Of a DNA stretch of 64,000 nt, positions 45,395-54,711 are shown in pieces. Position 1 is the first letter of the stretch; every line of letters begins with the position of its first letter. Position numbers and translations under genes: made by a program. The stretch spans positions 396,327 to 460,326 of the forward strand of contig NZ_NEHW01000004.1 of NCBI RefSeq assembly GCF_002112505.1, written 5' to 3'. This stretch comes from Pseudomonas sp. R28(2017). GTDB taxonomy: Bacteria; Pseudomonadota; Gammaproteobacteria; Pseudomonadales; Pseudomonadaceae. The notes below the pieces were generated by a model. It was not told where the DNA came from. It did not search any database and saw only the letters and a program-made list of their open reading frames with translations.

Positions 45395-47558
45395 ACCCAA
45401 TGTCCTGGCGGTCGAGCTGGTCAAGCAGCGGGCGCAGCTCAGTCATCGGCACCGGGCGACCGAGCAGGTAGCCCTGCAGGTAATCGCAGCCATTGCGGGC
45501 CAGGAATTCGTGCTGCTCGACGGTTTCGACACCTTCGCTGACCACTTCCAGGTGCAGGGTATGGGCCATGGCGATGATGGCCTGGATGATCTCGCGATCC
45601 TTCAGGCTGGCGGGCACATCCTGCAGGAAGCTGCGGTCGATCTTCAGTACGTCCAGGGGCAGGCGCTTGAGGTAGGCCAACGACGAATAGCCGGTACCGA
45701 AGTCGTCGATCGACAGGCTGACGCCCTGGCCACGGATGCGTTTGAGCAGATTGACGGTCTGCTGGATATCACCCATCAGGGCGTTCTCGGTGACTTCGAG
45801 CTCCAGATGGCGAGGTGCAAGGCCCGCCTGGAACAACGCCACGTCCACTTCATTGGGCAAGTTCTCGTCGCCCAGGGTCACCGCCGAGCAATTGACCGTG
45901 ACCTTGAGGCTGGCAAAACCATGCTGGTGAAGCCGGGACAGGTCCTGGCAGGCGTGGCGCAACACCCACAGGTCGAGGTCGACGATCAGGCCGTTGGCTT
46001 CGGCGATGCCGATGAACCGGTCAGGCCCCATCAGCCCGTGCAGCGGGTGTTGCCAGCGCACCAACGCTTCAAGCTTGGCCACCTGGCCAGTGCGCAGGTC
46101 GAAGATGGGCTGGTAATGCACGCACAAGCCGCGTTCTTCAAGCAGGGCAATGCGCAGTTCCTCCTCCAGTTGCAGCGCCAGGCTGGCGCGGCTTTTCAGG
46201 TTGCTGTTGAAGAAGTGCAGGCTGTTGCGGCCGCTGCCCTTGGATTGGTAGAGGGCCAGGTCGGCATGCTTGAGCAGTTCTTCGGCCGTCAGGCCGTCAT
46301 CGGGGAAGATGCTGATGCCAATGCTGGTGGTCATGACCATGCGCCGGCCGCCGAGGTCGATCGGATCCTTCATCCGCTGCATGATGCGCTGGGCCAGGTG
46401 GCGCGCCTCGTCGCGGTTGTTGAGGCTGGTGACCACGCAGAACTCGTCGCCGCCAAAGCGGGCGACCAGGTCGTGACTGCGAGTGGCAGCCTTGATGTGG
46501 TTGGCGATCACCTTGAGCAGTTCGTCGCCGGCATCGTGGCCGAGGCTGTCGTTGATCCGCTTGAAGTGGTCGATGTCGAGGAACATCACCGCCAGGCGGC
46601 TTTCGCCGGCGTCCAGTTCCGCCAGGCGTTCGGCGAAGATCTGGTTGAAACCACGGCGGTTGACCAGGTTGGTCAGGGCATCGTAGTGAGCCGCCTGCTG
46701 CAGTGACGCGCGGGCCTGGTCCAGTTGGCTGAGCAGCACACCGTAGCGGCGCAGGTCGTCTTCCTTGCTTTGCAGCTTCTTGTCGGCCAGCGCGGCGCTG
46801 ATGCTGCTGCCACTGATCAGCAACGTAATGAAGGCCACGGCCAGCCCCAGCTGCAGGCTGTTGTCCGTGGATGGCAGGCTCAGGGCAGTAGAGGCGGGAA
46901 TCACCAGGGTCATGGCGGCCATGGCGGTGAAATGAGTGGCGACGATGCCACCGGCCATCAGCAAGCTGGCGCCATATTTCAGGGCCTGGTGCCGCGTGCC
47001 GCTGCCATTGCGGAAGTAACGGGCCAGCAGCAAGGCGGCCAGACTGGTCAGCAAGGCGATGGCAGTGCTGCTCAGCAGCAGTGCGGTCTGGTAGTACTGC
47101 TGGGCACCGGTCTGCAGCGCGGCCATGCCGACGAAATGCATCAGGATGATGCCCAGGCCGATGAGCAGGGCGCTTTGCAGGTAGTGATGCAGGCGCATGT
47201 CGATGCGGTCGAGGCTGGTCATCGCCATCCACGCCACCAACAGTGCGATCAGCAGCGACAGGCCGGTCAGCGACACGTCGTAGTGCATTTCCACCGGGGC
47301 CTGGAAGGCCAGCATGCTGATGAAGTGCATGGCCCAGATGCCACCCGCCAGGCAGCAGGCACCGAGCATGCGCCATTGCCGTTGAGCGCCGGGGTGTTCG
47401 CTGTGGGATTGCCGTTCGGCCATGTCGAGGGTGGCGAAGCAGGCTGCACTGGCCACTGCAAAGGCGATCAGGATGAGTAGCGGTTCATGGCGGCAGTCGA
47501 TGACGATGCGCCCGGTTACCGGCAGTTCGGTGAACAGTTGCAGACCCAGCCATTCCAT
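45294..47558 (-). CDS. MHYT-GGDEF-EAL cyclic-di-GMP signalling protein
   Basis: 754 residues. The N-terminal membrane sensor has MHYT motifs (MHFISM, MHFVGM, THFTAM) spread over seven helices to about residue 260, a domain thought to sense gas or redox state through metal. The GGDEF domain has an intact active site (RFGGDEF) and an I-site RSHD five residues before it. The EAL domain keeps EAL (KLEALVRW), the Asn of TVNCSA, and DDFGTGYSS. It could therefore make or degrade c-di-GMP. After the EAL domain is a 35-residue non-conserved tail encoded opposite the preceding gene, possibly from loss of an earlier stop. Confidence 0.95.
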   Translation of the reverse strand: MEWLGLQLFTELPVTGRIVIDCRHEPLLILIAFAVASAACFATLDMAERQSHSEHPGAQRQWRMLGACCLAGGIWAMHFISMLAFQAPVEMHYDVSLTGLSLLIALLVAWMAMTSLDRIDMRLHHYLQSALLIGLGIILMHFVGMAALQTGAQQYYQTALLLSSTAIALLTSLAALLLARYFRNGSGTRHQALKYGASLLMAGGIVATHFTAMAAMTLVIPASTALSLPSTDNSLQLGLAVAFITLLISGSSISAALADKKLQSKEDDLRRYGVLLSQLDQARASLQQAAHYDALTNLVNRRGFNQIFAERLAELDAGESRLAVMFLDIDHFKRINDSLGHDAGDELLKVIANHIKAATRSHDLVARFGGDEFCVVTSLNNRDEARHLAQRIMQRMKDPIDLGGRRMVMTTSIGISIFPDDGLTAEELLKHADLALYQSKGSGRNSLHFFNSNLKSRASLALQLEEELRIALLEERGLCVHYQPIFDLRTGQVAKLEALVRWQHPLHGLMGPDRFIGIAEANGLIVDLDLWVLRHACQDLSRLHQHGFASLKVTVNCSAVTLGDENLPNEVDVALFQAGLAPRHLELEVTENALMGDIQQTVNLLKRIRGQGVSLSIDDFGTGYSSLAYLKRLPLDVLKIDRSFLQDVPASLKDREIIQAIIAMAHTLHLEVVSEGVETVEQHEFLARNGCDYLQGYLLGRPVPMTELRPLLDQLDRQDIGFSPCCDTALPGSPDLFADSPGYRAGASTARRGH

Positions 47559-47714
47559 TGCTTGCCCTTTGCTCGAGTTTTCACTCGTCTCCGTTCAAGC
47601 CCTGTGGAGACTGTCCTGAGGCAGTATAGGAACCGGTGGTTAAACCTTCCTGAATAATGGCACTTTGGCTTCAATGATTTGGTTCTGGCTTCGATAGCCA
47701 GTCGGCATAACGAA

Positions 47715-47739
47715 CCGGGGGGCGCAAAGCGCCCCCCGG
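47715..47739. terminator. Hairpin after rapA
   Basis: CCGGGGGGCGC-AAA-GCGCCCCCCGG: an 11-bp GC stem 18 bases past the rapA stop on the minus strand, with no T-run. Confidence 0.65.
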
Positions 47740-47756
47740 TGATATGGCTGGTTGAG

Positions 47757-50603
47757 TCAACCGGCAACGAGTACGCGGATGGCTTCAAGCCGCAGCGCGG
47801 CCTTGTCCAGCATCGCCATGCCCTGTTCACGCTGCTTGCGCAACGCCTCGATCTCGCTGTCACGCACGCTCGGGTTGACCGCTTGCAGTGCGGTCAGGCG
47901 TGCCAGCTCTTCATCGGCCTCGGCGGCCAGGCGGCGCTGGGCTTCGGCCACGCGCTCGACATGGACCGGCATGACCTTGGCCTCACCACCGCTGATGCGC
48001 TTGGCCAGCACGTCACGCTGGGCCTGGACGAACTTGTTGGCGCTGGCACGTGGCACGCTTTCGAGTTGGTCATTGAGGGTTTCGAACGCCACGCGCGAAG
48101 CCAGGTCGTTGCCGTTGGCATCGAGCAGGCAGCGCAGCGCCGCTGGCGGCAGGTAGCGGCCCAGTTGCAGGCTGCGTGGCGCCACCACCTCGCTGACGAA
48201 CAGCAGCTCGAGCAGCACGGTACCCGGCTTGAGCGCCTTGTTCTTGATCAGCGCGACGGCGGTGTTGCCCATAGAGCCGGACAGCACCAGGTCCATGCCG
48301 CCCTGGACCATCGGGTGCTCCCAGGTCAGGAACTGCATGTCTTCACGCGACAGGGCCTGGGCGCGATCGTAGGTGATGGTCACGCCTTCGTCGTCACCCA
48401 GCGGGAAGCTGGCGTCGAGCATCTTCTCGCTCGGCTTGAGGATCAGGGCGTTTTCCGAGTGGTCCTCGCTGTCGATGCCGAAGGCGTCGAACAGGGTTTC
48501 CATGTAGATCGGCAGGGCGAACTGGTCGTCCTGTTCGAGGATCGCCTCGACCAGCGCCTGGCCTTCACCGGCACCACCGGAGTTGAGCTCCAGCAGGCGG
48601 TCACGGCCGCTGTGCAGTTCTGCCTCCAGGCGCTCGCGCTCGCCACGGGCCTCGCTGACCAGTGCGGTCCAGGCCTTGGCATCGCCGCCTTCGAGCATCG
48701 GCAGCAGGCGTGGGCCGAACTGGTGCTGCAGGGCGTTGCCGGTCGGGCAGGTATTGAGGAAGGCGTTGAGGCCATCGTGGTACCACTGGAACAGGCGCTC
48801 CTGCGGGCTGTCCTGCAGGTACGGGATGTGCAGTTCGATGGTGTGCTTCTGGCCGATCCGGTCGAGACGGCCAATACGCTGTTCGAGCAGGTCCGGGTGG
48901 GCCGGCAGGTCGAACATCACCAGGTGATGGGCGAACTGGAAGTTGCGGCCTTCACTGCCGATCTCGGAGCAGATCAGCACCTGGGCGCCGAATTCCTCGT
49001 CGGCGAAGTAGGCCGCGGCGCGGTCGCGCTCGAGGATGCTCATGCCTTCGTGGAACACCGTGGCCGGGATGCCGGAGCGCACGCGCAGGGCGTCTTCCAG
49101 GTCCATGGCGGTTTCGGCGTGGGCGCAGATCACCAGGACCTTGGTGCGCTTGAGCATTTTCAGCGTGTCGATCAGCCAGTCGACCCGTGGGTCGAAGCGC
49201 CACCAGCGTTCGTCATCGCTGACCTCGCCCTGGGCCTGGAAGGCCACTTCCGGGTACAGCTCGGCGTGTTCGCCGGCTGGCAGGTCCTGGTATTGCGCGG
49301 GGTTGGCCAGCGGGTACGGGTGCAGTTGGCGCTCGGGGAAGCCCTGGACTGCCGCACGGGTGTTGCGGAACAGCACGCGGCCGGTACCGTGGCGGTCAAG
49401 CAGCTCGCGGATCAGGCGGGCGCTGGCCTGGGTATCGCCATCGTTGACCGCCGCCAGCAGGGCTTCGCCTTCGGCGCCAAGGAAGCCTTGGATGGTGGCA
49501 TGGGCCTTGGGTGACAGGCGGCCTTCTTCAAGCAGCTCCTGCACGGCTTCGGCCACCGGGCGGTAGTTTTCGCTCTCGGCGCGGAACGCCGCGAGGTCAT
49601 GGAAACGGTTGGGGTCGAGCAGGCGCAGGCGGGCGAAGTGGCTGTCCTGGCCGAGTTGTTCTGGGGTGGCGGTCAGCAGCAGCACGCCCGGGATGACCTG
49701 GGCCAGTTGTTCGACCAGGCCGTATTCGGCACTGGCCTGCTCTTCGTGCCACACCAGGTGGTGCGCCTCGTCGACCACCATCAGGTCCCAGCCAGCGGCA
49801 AACAGCGCGTCCTGGGCCTTTTCGTCATCGACCAGCCATTCCAGGGCGACCAGCGCCAGTTGGGCATCCTCGAACGGGTTGCTGGCGTCGCTTTCGATGA
49901 AGCGCTCGGCGTCGAACAGGGCGACCTGCAGGTTGAAGCGCCGGCGCATTTCCACCAGCCACTGGTGCTGGAGGTTTTCCGGGACCAGGATCAGCACGCG
50001 GCTGGCGCGACCGGACAGCAACTGGCGGTGAATCACCAGGCCGGCCTCGATGGTCTTGCCCAGGCCGACTTCGTCGGCCAGCAATACCCGTGGGGCGCTG
50101 CGGTCGGCGACTTCGCGGGCGATGTGCAGCTGGTGGGCGATCGGTTGCGCGCGGCAGCCACCCAGGCCCCACAGCGACGACTGCATCTGCTTGCTGGTGT
50201 GGTGCAGGGTGTTGTAACGCAGGCTGAACCACGACAGCGGGTCGATCTGCCCGGCGAACAGGCGGTCGCTGGCCAGGCGGAACTGGATGAAGTTCGACAG
50301 CTGGGTTTCCGGCAGGGTGCGCGGCTGGTTCTGGCCATCCAGGCCGTGGTAGACCATCAGCCCGTCGATGTCCTCGACTTCGCGTACGGTCAGCTTCCAG
50401 CCTTCGAAGTGGGTGATCTGGTCACCTGGCGAGAAGCGCACGCGGGTCAGCGGCGCATTGCGCAGGGAATACTGGCGGGTGTCGCCAGTGGCCGGGTAGA
50501 GCACGGTCAGCAGGCGGCCATCCTGCGCCAGGATGGTCCCCAGGCCGAGCTCCGCTTCGCTGTCGCTGATCCAGCGTTGCCCCGGTTGATACTGCTGCGC
50601 CAT
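47757..50603 (-). CDS. rapA: RNA polymerase-associated ATPase RapA (SWI2/SNF2)
   Basis: 948 residues, the family length. Two N-terminal Tudor-like domains (1-110) bind RNA polymerase. The SNF2 motor has Walker [17 protein letters not shown] (VVDEAHHL), TATPEQLG, and motif VI with [11 protein letters not shown]. RapA recycles RNA polymerase after termination, especially in high salt. It is monocistronic, with a divergent lipoprotein gene upstream. Confidence 0.97.
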   Translation of the reverse strand: MAQQYQPGQRWISDSEAELGLGTILAQDGRLLTVLYPATGDTRQYSLRNAPLTRVRFSPGDQITHFEGWKLTVREVEDIDGLMVYHGLDGQNQPRTLPETQLSNFIQFRLASDRLFAGQIDPLSWFSLRYNTLHHTSKQMQSSLWGLGGCRAQPIAHQLHIAREVADRSAPRVLLADEVGLGKTIEAGLVIHRQLLSGRASRVLILVPENLQHQWLVEMRRRFNLQVALFDAERFIESDASNPFEDAQLALVALEWLVDDEKAQDALFAAGWDLMVVDEAHHLVWHEEQASAEYGLVEQLAQVIPGVLLLTATPEQLGQDSHFARLRLLDPNRFHDLAAFRAESENYRPVAEAVQELLEEGRLSPKAHATIQGFLGAEGEALLAAVNDGDTQASARLIRELLDRHGTGRVLFRNTRAAVQGFPERQLHPYPLANPAQYQDLPAGEHAELYPEVAFQAQGEVSDDERWWRFDPRVDWLIDTLKMLKRTKVLVICAHAETAMDLEDALRVRSGIPATVFHEGMSILERDRAAAYFADEEFGAQVLICSEIGSEGRNFQFAHHLVMFDLPAHPDLLEQRIGRLDRIGQKHTIELHIPYLQDSPQERLFQWYHDGLNAFLNTCPTGNALQHQFGPRLLPMLEGGDAKAWTALVSEARGERERLEAELHSGRDRLLELNSGGAGEGQALVEAILEQDDQFALPIYMETLFDAFGIDSEDHSENALILKPSEKMLDASFPLGDDEGVTITYDRAQALSREDMQFLTWEHPMVQGGMDLVLSGSMGNTAVALIKNKALKPGTVLLELLFVSEVVAPRSLQLGRYLPPAALRCLLDANGNDLASRVAFETLNDQLESVPRASANKFVQAQRDVLAKRISGGEAKVMPVHVERVAEAQRRLAAEADEELARLTALQAVNPSVRDSEIEALRKQREQGMAMLDKAALRLEAIRVLVAG

Positions 50604-50735
50604 ACTGCCTGAACTCCCGCGATGAAAAAGCCGGCTATGTTAACGGATAGGCCGGGCGGACCATAGACCAGAAGTCCATCAGTCTAGCTGTTTCATCGCA
50701 GATCACCGTCTTGCTGACGAGGGCTACGCACCGAT

Positions 50736-51431
50736 ATGCCGCTCAAGCACCGCTGGTTGCACACCTCCCTGGCCATGGGCAGCATCTTGCTGCTGGCCGC
50801 CTGTGAACAGAAAAATTTCGAAACCCTGCCTGCGATCCCGGTCGAGCAGCTCGAAGTGCTGGGCGTGCAGACGCCGATCAAGAGCGTGCACTTCCGTGAC
50901 CGCGACGGCGAGGGTTTGCTGGTGCTCAGCCGCAGTGATGGCCAGGCAGTCGACGCCGAATCCGAGCAGGAAGTCGACAAGGTGGTACTCAAGGCCACCT
51001 TGTACGGGCGCACCGCCGAGCGTGACACGTTCAAGCCGCGCTGGCAGATCGAGCAGGAAACCACCTGCCCGGGGCTGGACCTGGATGTCGACTTCTATAC
51101 TGATGTCAGTGACGTCAGTGACCTGAACCAGGACGGTGTCGCCGAAGTGACCGTGGCCAGCCACGCCTTCTGCGGCGGCGGCATCGATCCCCACGATATC
51201 GCCATCGAAATGCGCGAGGGGCAGAGCGCCTACACCATCACTGGCCAGTCGCTGATCACCCCGGCAGGTGAAGAGCCGGTCGGCGGCGAGCGTGAAGACA
51301 GCGCTTCGCTGAAGAATGCGCCACAGGTGCTGCGCGAGCATATGGATTCGGTCTGGCAGCAGGTCTACAAGCGGCCCTGGAGCGAAGCCAGCCCGCCGGT
51401 CGACGACGACCCTGAGGACGATACCGAGTAA
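50736..51431 (+). CDS. Lipoprotein of unknown function (M949_RS01915-like)
   Basis: 231 residues. The lipoprotein signal ends at LAAC (Cys24). The middle has the motif SDLNQDGVAEVTVASHAFCGGGIDP, an EF-hand-like acidic loop seen in a family named for surface polysaccharide synthesis, whose name is weakly based. The C-terminus is acidic (PPVDDDPEDDTE). Two Cys may pair. Its role is not known. Confidence 0.82.
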   Translation: MPLKHRWLHTSLAMGSILLLAACEQKNFETLPAIPVEQLEVLGVQTPIKSVHFRDRDGEGLLVLSRSDGQAVDAESEQEVDKVVLKATLYGRTAERDTFKPRWQIEQETTCPGLDLDVDFYTDVSDVSDLNQDGVAEVTVASHAFCGGGIDPHDIAIEMREGQSAYTITGQSLITPAGEEPVGGEREDSASLKNAPQVLREHMDSVWQQVYKRPWSEASPPVDDDPEDDTE

Positions 51432-51538
51432 CTGCTGTCTACACTGGCATGACGCGGCCGTGACTGGCCGCACATCCATACCCTTCACGCTCAAGCTGGC
51501 TAACGGACGGCCGATACAGTGGGCATAGGAGAACTGCC

Positions 51539-51868
51539 ATGCTGCCGCCGATCATCCCGCTCAGTGCCGCCCCGGTGACCTCGCAACTGGACCCGGTCAA
51601 ACCGACCCCCGACATCAAGCCGGTGGTGCCGGTGCAGCCTTCGTCGAATGAAAGCGCCATCGACCTGAAGCAGCAACGCGACCCGCAGGAGCAAGTGCTG
51701 CTGCTGCGCGAGGAGCAGCGCCGCCAGCAGCGGCGTAACAACAAGGACCAGGCGCAGCGCTACGACGCCATGCCGGGTGACGAAGTCAACGCCGACAACA
51801 CCGTGCCGGTGGCGCCGCTGATGGGTGACAGCCCGCGCCAGGGCCTGCTGGTCGATATCGAAGTCTGA
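51539..51868 (+). CDS. Small Gln/Arg-rich protein, unknown function
   Basis: 109 residues with no signal peptide. The N-terminal half is Pro/Val-rich. The middle is a charged, probably helical or coiled-coil segment (LLLREEQRRQQRRNNKD), and the C-terminus is short and non-polar. The ATG follows AGGAG at good spacing. Similar Pseudomonas genes are sometimes labelled aspartate-semialdehyde dehydrogenase; the protein has none of that enzyme's features. Confidence 0.72.
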   Translation: MLPPIIPLSAAPVTSQLDPVKPTPDIKPVVPVQPSSNESAIDLKQQRDPQEQVLLLREEQRRQQRRNNKDQAQRYDAMPGDEVNADNTVPVAPLMGDSPRQGLLVDIEV

Positions 51869-51935
51869 CGCGGGGCTGGTCACGGCCCGCGCCTGGCTTC
51901 ATGATGCAAGTCTCTGTAGATCGTCGAGCCCACCC

Positions 51936-52097
51936 ATGAGCCAAGACAACCTCATCGACTTCGATGCCGAGCGCGCCAAGCGCATCCATGACCTCAAGGA
52001 AAAACGCCTGAATGAAGTGCGCCAGGCGTTCGAGCAGGCCATGCCGCTTGCCGCATCGAAGAAAAAGAAGCCCAAGGGCAAGCCCAAGAAGCGCTGA
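51936..52097 (+). CDS. Small basic-tailed protein
   Basis: 53 residues. An acidic N-terminal helix (MSQDNLIDFDAERAKRIHD) is followed by a Lys/Pro-rich end (KKKKPKGKPKKR). This is a conserved-looking small Pseudomonas protein, not one I can name. The next regulatory sites begin four bases after its stop. Confidence 0.65.
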   Translation: MSQDNLIDFDAERAKRIHDLKEKRLNEVRQAFEQAMPLAASKKKKPKGKPKKR

Positions 52098-52100
52098 AAC

Positions 52101-52114
52101 TTGACGCAGGTCAA
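52101..52114. promoter_or_regulatory. Upstream Anr/FNR-like box
   Basis: TTGACGCAGGTCAA is a perfect TTGAC-N4-GTCAA palindrome, 8 of 10 to the Anr/FNR consensus TTGAT-N4-ATCAA. Its centre is 51 bases upstream of the second box. Confidence 0.55.
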
Positions 52115-52151
52115 CCCTGCACCCGCCTCGCGTGCCCGGTCCCGGGCAGCA

Positions 52152-52165
52152 TTGACCCTGATCAA
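52152..52165. promoter_or_regulatory. Anr/FNR box upstream of ccoM
   Basis: TTGACCCTGATCAA matches TTGAT-N4-ATCAA at 9 of 10 positions. If centred at -41.5, transcription would start near 52200, with TACCTT (52188-52193) as -10 and the ccoM ATG 33 bases on. This is a class II activator layout. Confidence 0.7.
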
Positions 52166-52232
52166 TTTTTCCCGCCTCCGTATTCGTTACCTTGCATCCA
52201 TCGGACAACGGCAAACGAATCGGGAGGCCAGC

Positions 52233-52349
52233 ATGTTCTTCGACAACGTGGTTATCGCGGGCGTGGTAACGGTCGGGTTGATGTTCGCATTCTTTGCCGG
52301 TCTGGGCATTTTCATCTGGAAGGACTCGCACAAGCGCAAGCCGCGCTGA
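52233..52349 (+). CDS. ccoM: cbb3-type cytochrome oxidase small subunit CcoM
   Basis: A 38-residue single-helix protein: MFFDNVVIAGVV, then a hydrophobic span to IFIWKD and the basic end SHKRKPR. It matches my recollection of CcoM, the extra small subunit of the Pseudomonas stutzeri cbb3 oxidase, which is encoded away from ccoNOP. GGGAGG lies eight bases before the ATG. The Anr boxes upstream fit a microaerobic oxidase subunit. A terminator with a TTCG loop follows. Confidence 0.78.
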   Translation: MFFDNVVIAGVVTVGLMFAFFAGLGIFIWKDSHKRKPR

Positions 52350-52380
52350 CCTTTCGGATTCACGAGCACGCAAGGCATTT

Positions 52381-52407
52381 AGGGCGACTTCGGTCGCCTA
52401 TTTTTTT
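52381..52407 (+). terminator. Rho-independent terminator after ccoM
   Basis: GGCGAC-TTCG-GTCGCC, an extra-stable tetraloop hairpin, followed by TATTTTTTT. Confidence 0.93.
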
Positions 52408-52433
52408 GCCTGCGTATTTTGCCCATAAAGATG

Positions 52434-52447
52434 ATTAGCTAGCTAAT
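52434..52447. promoter_or_regulatory. SlyA/MarR-type operator palindrome
   Basis: ATTAGCTAGCTAAT is a perfect 14-bp palindrome whose core TTAGCTAGCTAA matches the SlyA site TTAGCAAGCTAA at 11 of 12 positions. It lies 71 bases upstream of the efflux operon start. No marR gene is nearby. Confidence 0.6.
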
Positions 52448-52518
52448 TATTTGTCCCCGCAGTATCCTGCTCACCATTGTCTATCGTTTAACTGACCATC
52501 CCCCGCAAGGTCCGATTC

Positions 52519-54507
52519 GTGCCCATCACCTTCCAGGCCCTGTTCGCACCCAGCAGCCTCGCCATCAAGTTCGCCATCAAGACCCTGCTTGGAGCGGGAC
52601 TGGCGCTGTGGCTGGCCATGCGCTGGGGGCTGGCGCAACCGTCCTGGGCATTGATGACCGCGTTCATCGTCGCCCAGCCGCTGTCGGGCATGGTGGTGCA
52701 GAAAGGCCTGGCGCGTCTGGCCGGGACCTTGGTCGGCACGGTCATGTCGGTGGTGTTCATCGGCCTGTTTGCCCAGACCCCGTGGCTGTTCCTGATCACC
52801 CTGGCGCTGTGGCTGGCCCTGTGCACGGCGGCCTCCACGCAATTGCGCAGTGCCTGGGCCTATTCGTTCGTACTGGCAGGCTACACCGCCGCCATCATCG
52901 CCTTGCCCGCTATCAATCATCCCTTGCAGGTATTTGACCAGGCGGTGGCGCGGTGCACCGAAATCTGCCTGGGGATCTTCTGCGCCACTGCCAGCAGTGC
53001 CCTGATCTGGCCGATGCGGGTCGAGCAGCAGCTTGCCGGGCAGGCCCGCCAGGCCTGGCAGAACGGTCTGCAGGCGGCAAGCGCCATGCTGGGTGGCGAG
53101 GATGAAGCGCGCAAAGGGCTGTTGGACAGCCTCGGTCGTATCGTCGCCATCGATACCCAGCGCGAGCACGCCTGGTTCGAAGGCCCGCGCGGGCGGCAGC
53201 GGGCCAGGGCCATTCGCGGGCTGAGCCAGAAGCTCATGGTGCTGCTGCGTATTTCACGCTCGGTGCGCCGCCAGTGGCGGCAACTGGACGAGCGCGAAGC
53301 CGGGCGCCTCGCACCTTGGCTCGAAGAGGTACGGGCGCAGTTGGCCAACCCGGATCAGCCGAGCCTGCTGGTGTTGCGCCAGCGTATCTGGGACGCTGCC
53401 CATGATGAGCAGATCAGCTCCGCCGAGCATTTCTGCCTGGCGCGCATGGCCTTGCTGCTGGACTACGCCATGGCCGCCACCCAGGGGCTGGACGATGTCG
53501 AGGCGGGCAGGGCGCCGAAGGATGTCTCCCAGGGCCTGGCGGCACACCGCGACTGGTCCCTGGCCTTGTTGTTCGGTTCACGCAGTGCCCTGGCCTTTCT
53601 GGTGATGAGCAGCTTCTGGCTGGCCACCGCCTGGCCGTCGGCGCCTGGCGGCCTGGTGTTGACCTGCGTGGTGTGCAGCCTGTTCGCCAGCCGTGAGAAC
53701 GGGGCGCAGATCGGCCTGAGCTTCTTGCGCGGTATCTTGCTGGCGGTCCCGGCAGCCTTTTTGGTCGGGCAGATCATCCTGCCGCAGTGGAGCAGCTTCG
53801 CCATGCTCTGCCTGGGCATGGGTGTGCCGCTGTTCTTCGGGGCGTTGGGCATGGCTCATCCGCGCACCGGGGCCACGGCCACTTCCTATTGCCTGCATTT
53901 CATCGTGCTGGTTTCGCCACTCAACGCCATGACGTTCGGTGTGGCGACCCTGCTCAACAGCGCCCTGGCCATGTTGGTCGGCGTGGGCGCCGCGGTGTTG
54001 GCGTTCCGCCTGCTGGTGTTCCGCCACCCGGCCTGGCTTGGCCGGCGCCTGCGTGCCGCGACCCAGAGCGACCTGGTGCGCCTGACCCGGCGCGAACTGC
54101 GCGGTGCCGACAGCTGGTTTGGCGGGCGCATGGCCGACCGCCTGATGCAGCTGGCCCGGCATGCCAGCGAGCTGCCGGCCACCGAACGCAAGCGCTGGGA
54201 TGATGGCCTGCACGGGCTGGACATCGGTGACGAGCTGGTGCACCTGCGCATGTGCCTGGCGGTGGCCCAGGTGCCGCTGGCCGGCGCCGAGCGCGAATAC
54301 CTGCGGCAGGTCGAAGCGGTGCTCGCCAAAGGCCCGGCTGCTGGCCGCGGGCAGCGCCTGGATGCGGCCAGCGAGCAGTTCATCGGTGCCTTGCAGCGGG
54401 CGCCGGCCAGCGACCCGTTGCGCCTCGCCCAAGGCGCGGTGCTGCAGTTGCAGAAAAGCTGGGGTAAATGGTGCCGCGCGCAGGAGGATGCCCATGGGCT
54501 TGCGTGA
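52519..54507 (+). CDS. FUSC-family aromatic acid/efflux pump inner-membrane protein (AaeB-like)
   Basis: 662 residues. Two blocks of about five or six membrane helices (residues 15-165 and 345-510) are each followed by a cytoplasmic region, as in AaeB/YccS-type proteins. The start is GTG with AAGG upstream. It forms an operon with the DUF1656 and HlyD genes, a set that exports hydroxy-aromatic acids or other organic compounds in related systems. Its substrate is not evident here. Confidence 0.9.
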   Translation: MPITFQALFAPSSLAIKFAIKTLLGAGLALWLAMRWGLAQPSWALMTAFIVAQPLSGMVVQKGLARLAGTLVGTVMSVVFIGLFAQTPWLFLITLALWLALCTAASTQLRSAWAYSFVLAGYTAAIIALPAINHPLQVFDQAVARCTEICLGIFCATASSALIWPMRVEQQLAGQARQAWQNGLQAASAMLGGEDEARKGLLDSLGRIVAIDTQREHAWFEGPRGRQRARAIRGLSQKLMVLLRISRSVRRQWRQLDEREAGRLAPWLEEVRAQLANPDQPSLLVLRQRIWDAAHDEQISSAEHFCLARMALLLDYAMAATQGLDDVEAGRAPKDVSQGLAAHRDWSLALLFGSRSALAFLVMSSFWLATAWPSAPGGLVLTCVVCSLFASRENGAQIGLSFLRGILLAVPAAFLVGQIILPQWSSFAMLCLGMGVPLFFGALGMAHPRTGATATSYCLHFIVLVSPLNAMTFGVATLLNSALAMLVGVGAAVLAFRLLVFRHPAWLGRRLRAATQSDLVRLTRRELRGADSWFGGRMADRLMQLARHASELPATERKRWDDGLHGLDIGDELVHLRMCLAVAQVPLAGAEREYLRQVEAVLAKGPAAGRGQRLDAASEQFIGALQRAPASDPLRLAQGAVLQLQKSWGKWCRAQEDAHGLA

Positions 54508-54700
54508 ATGGGAGCTGGGCGGTGTGCTGCTCAGTCCGTTCCTGATTTATGTGCTGATGGCACTGGCGCTGACCGGGGTGTTGCGCCTGCTGGTGCAGGC
54601 CACGCCGCTGGGGCGCTGGATCTGGCATGAAGCGCTGTTCGACACGGCGTTGTTCGTTTGTGTGCTGTTCCTGGTGGTTCGCCTGCTGGGGCCTTTGTAA
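54494..54700 (+). CDS. DUF1656 (AaeX-like) membrane protein
   Basis: 68 residues with two membrane helices (LSPFLIYVLMALALTGVLRLL and LFDTALFVCVLFLVVRLL) and an N-terminal MGLREWELGGVLLSPF typical of DUF1656. AGGAGG precedes the ATG. It overlaps the end of the FUSC gene by 14 bases, so translation is coupled. Confidence 0.93.
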   Translation: MGLREWELGGVLLSPFLIYVLMALALTGVLRLLVQATPLGRWIWHEALFDTALFVCVLFLVVRLLGPL

Positions 54701-54711
54701 GGAGTGATTCA

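Noticed and set aside
51539..51868. Aspartate-semialdehyde dehydrogenase, a label such genes may carry
   Set aside because: The 109-residue protein has no Rossmann motif, no catalytic Cys and less than a third of the enzyme's length.
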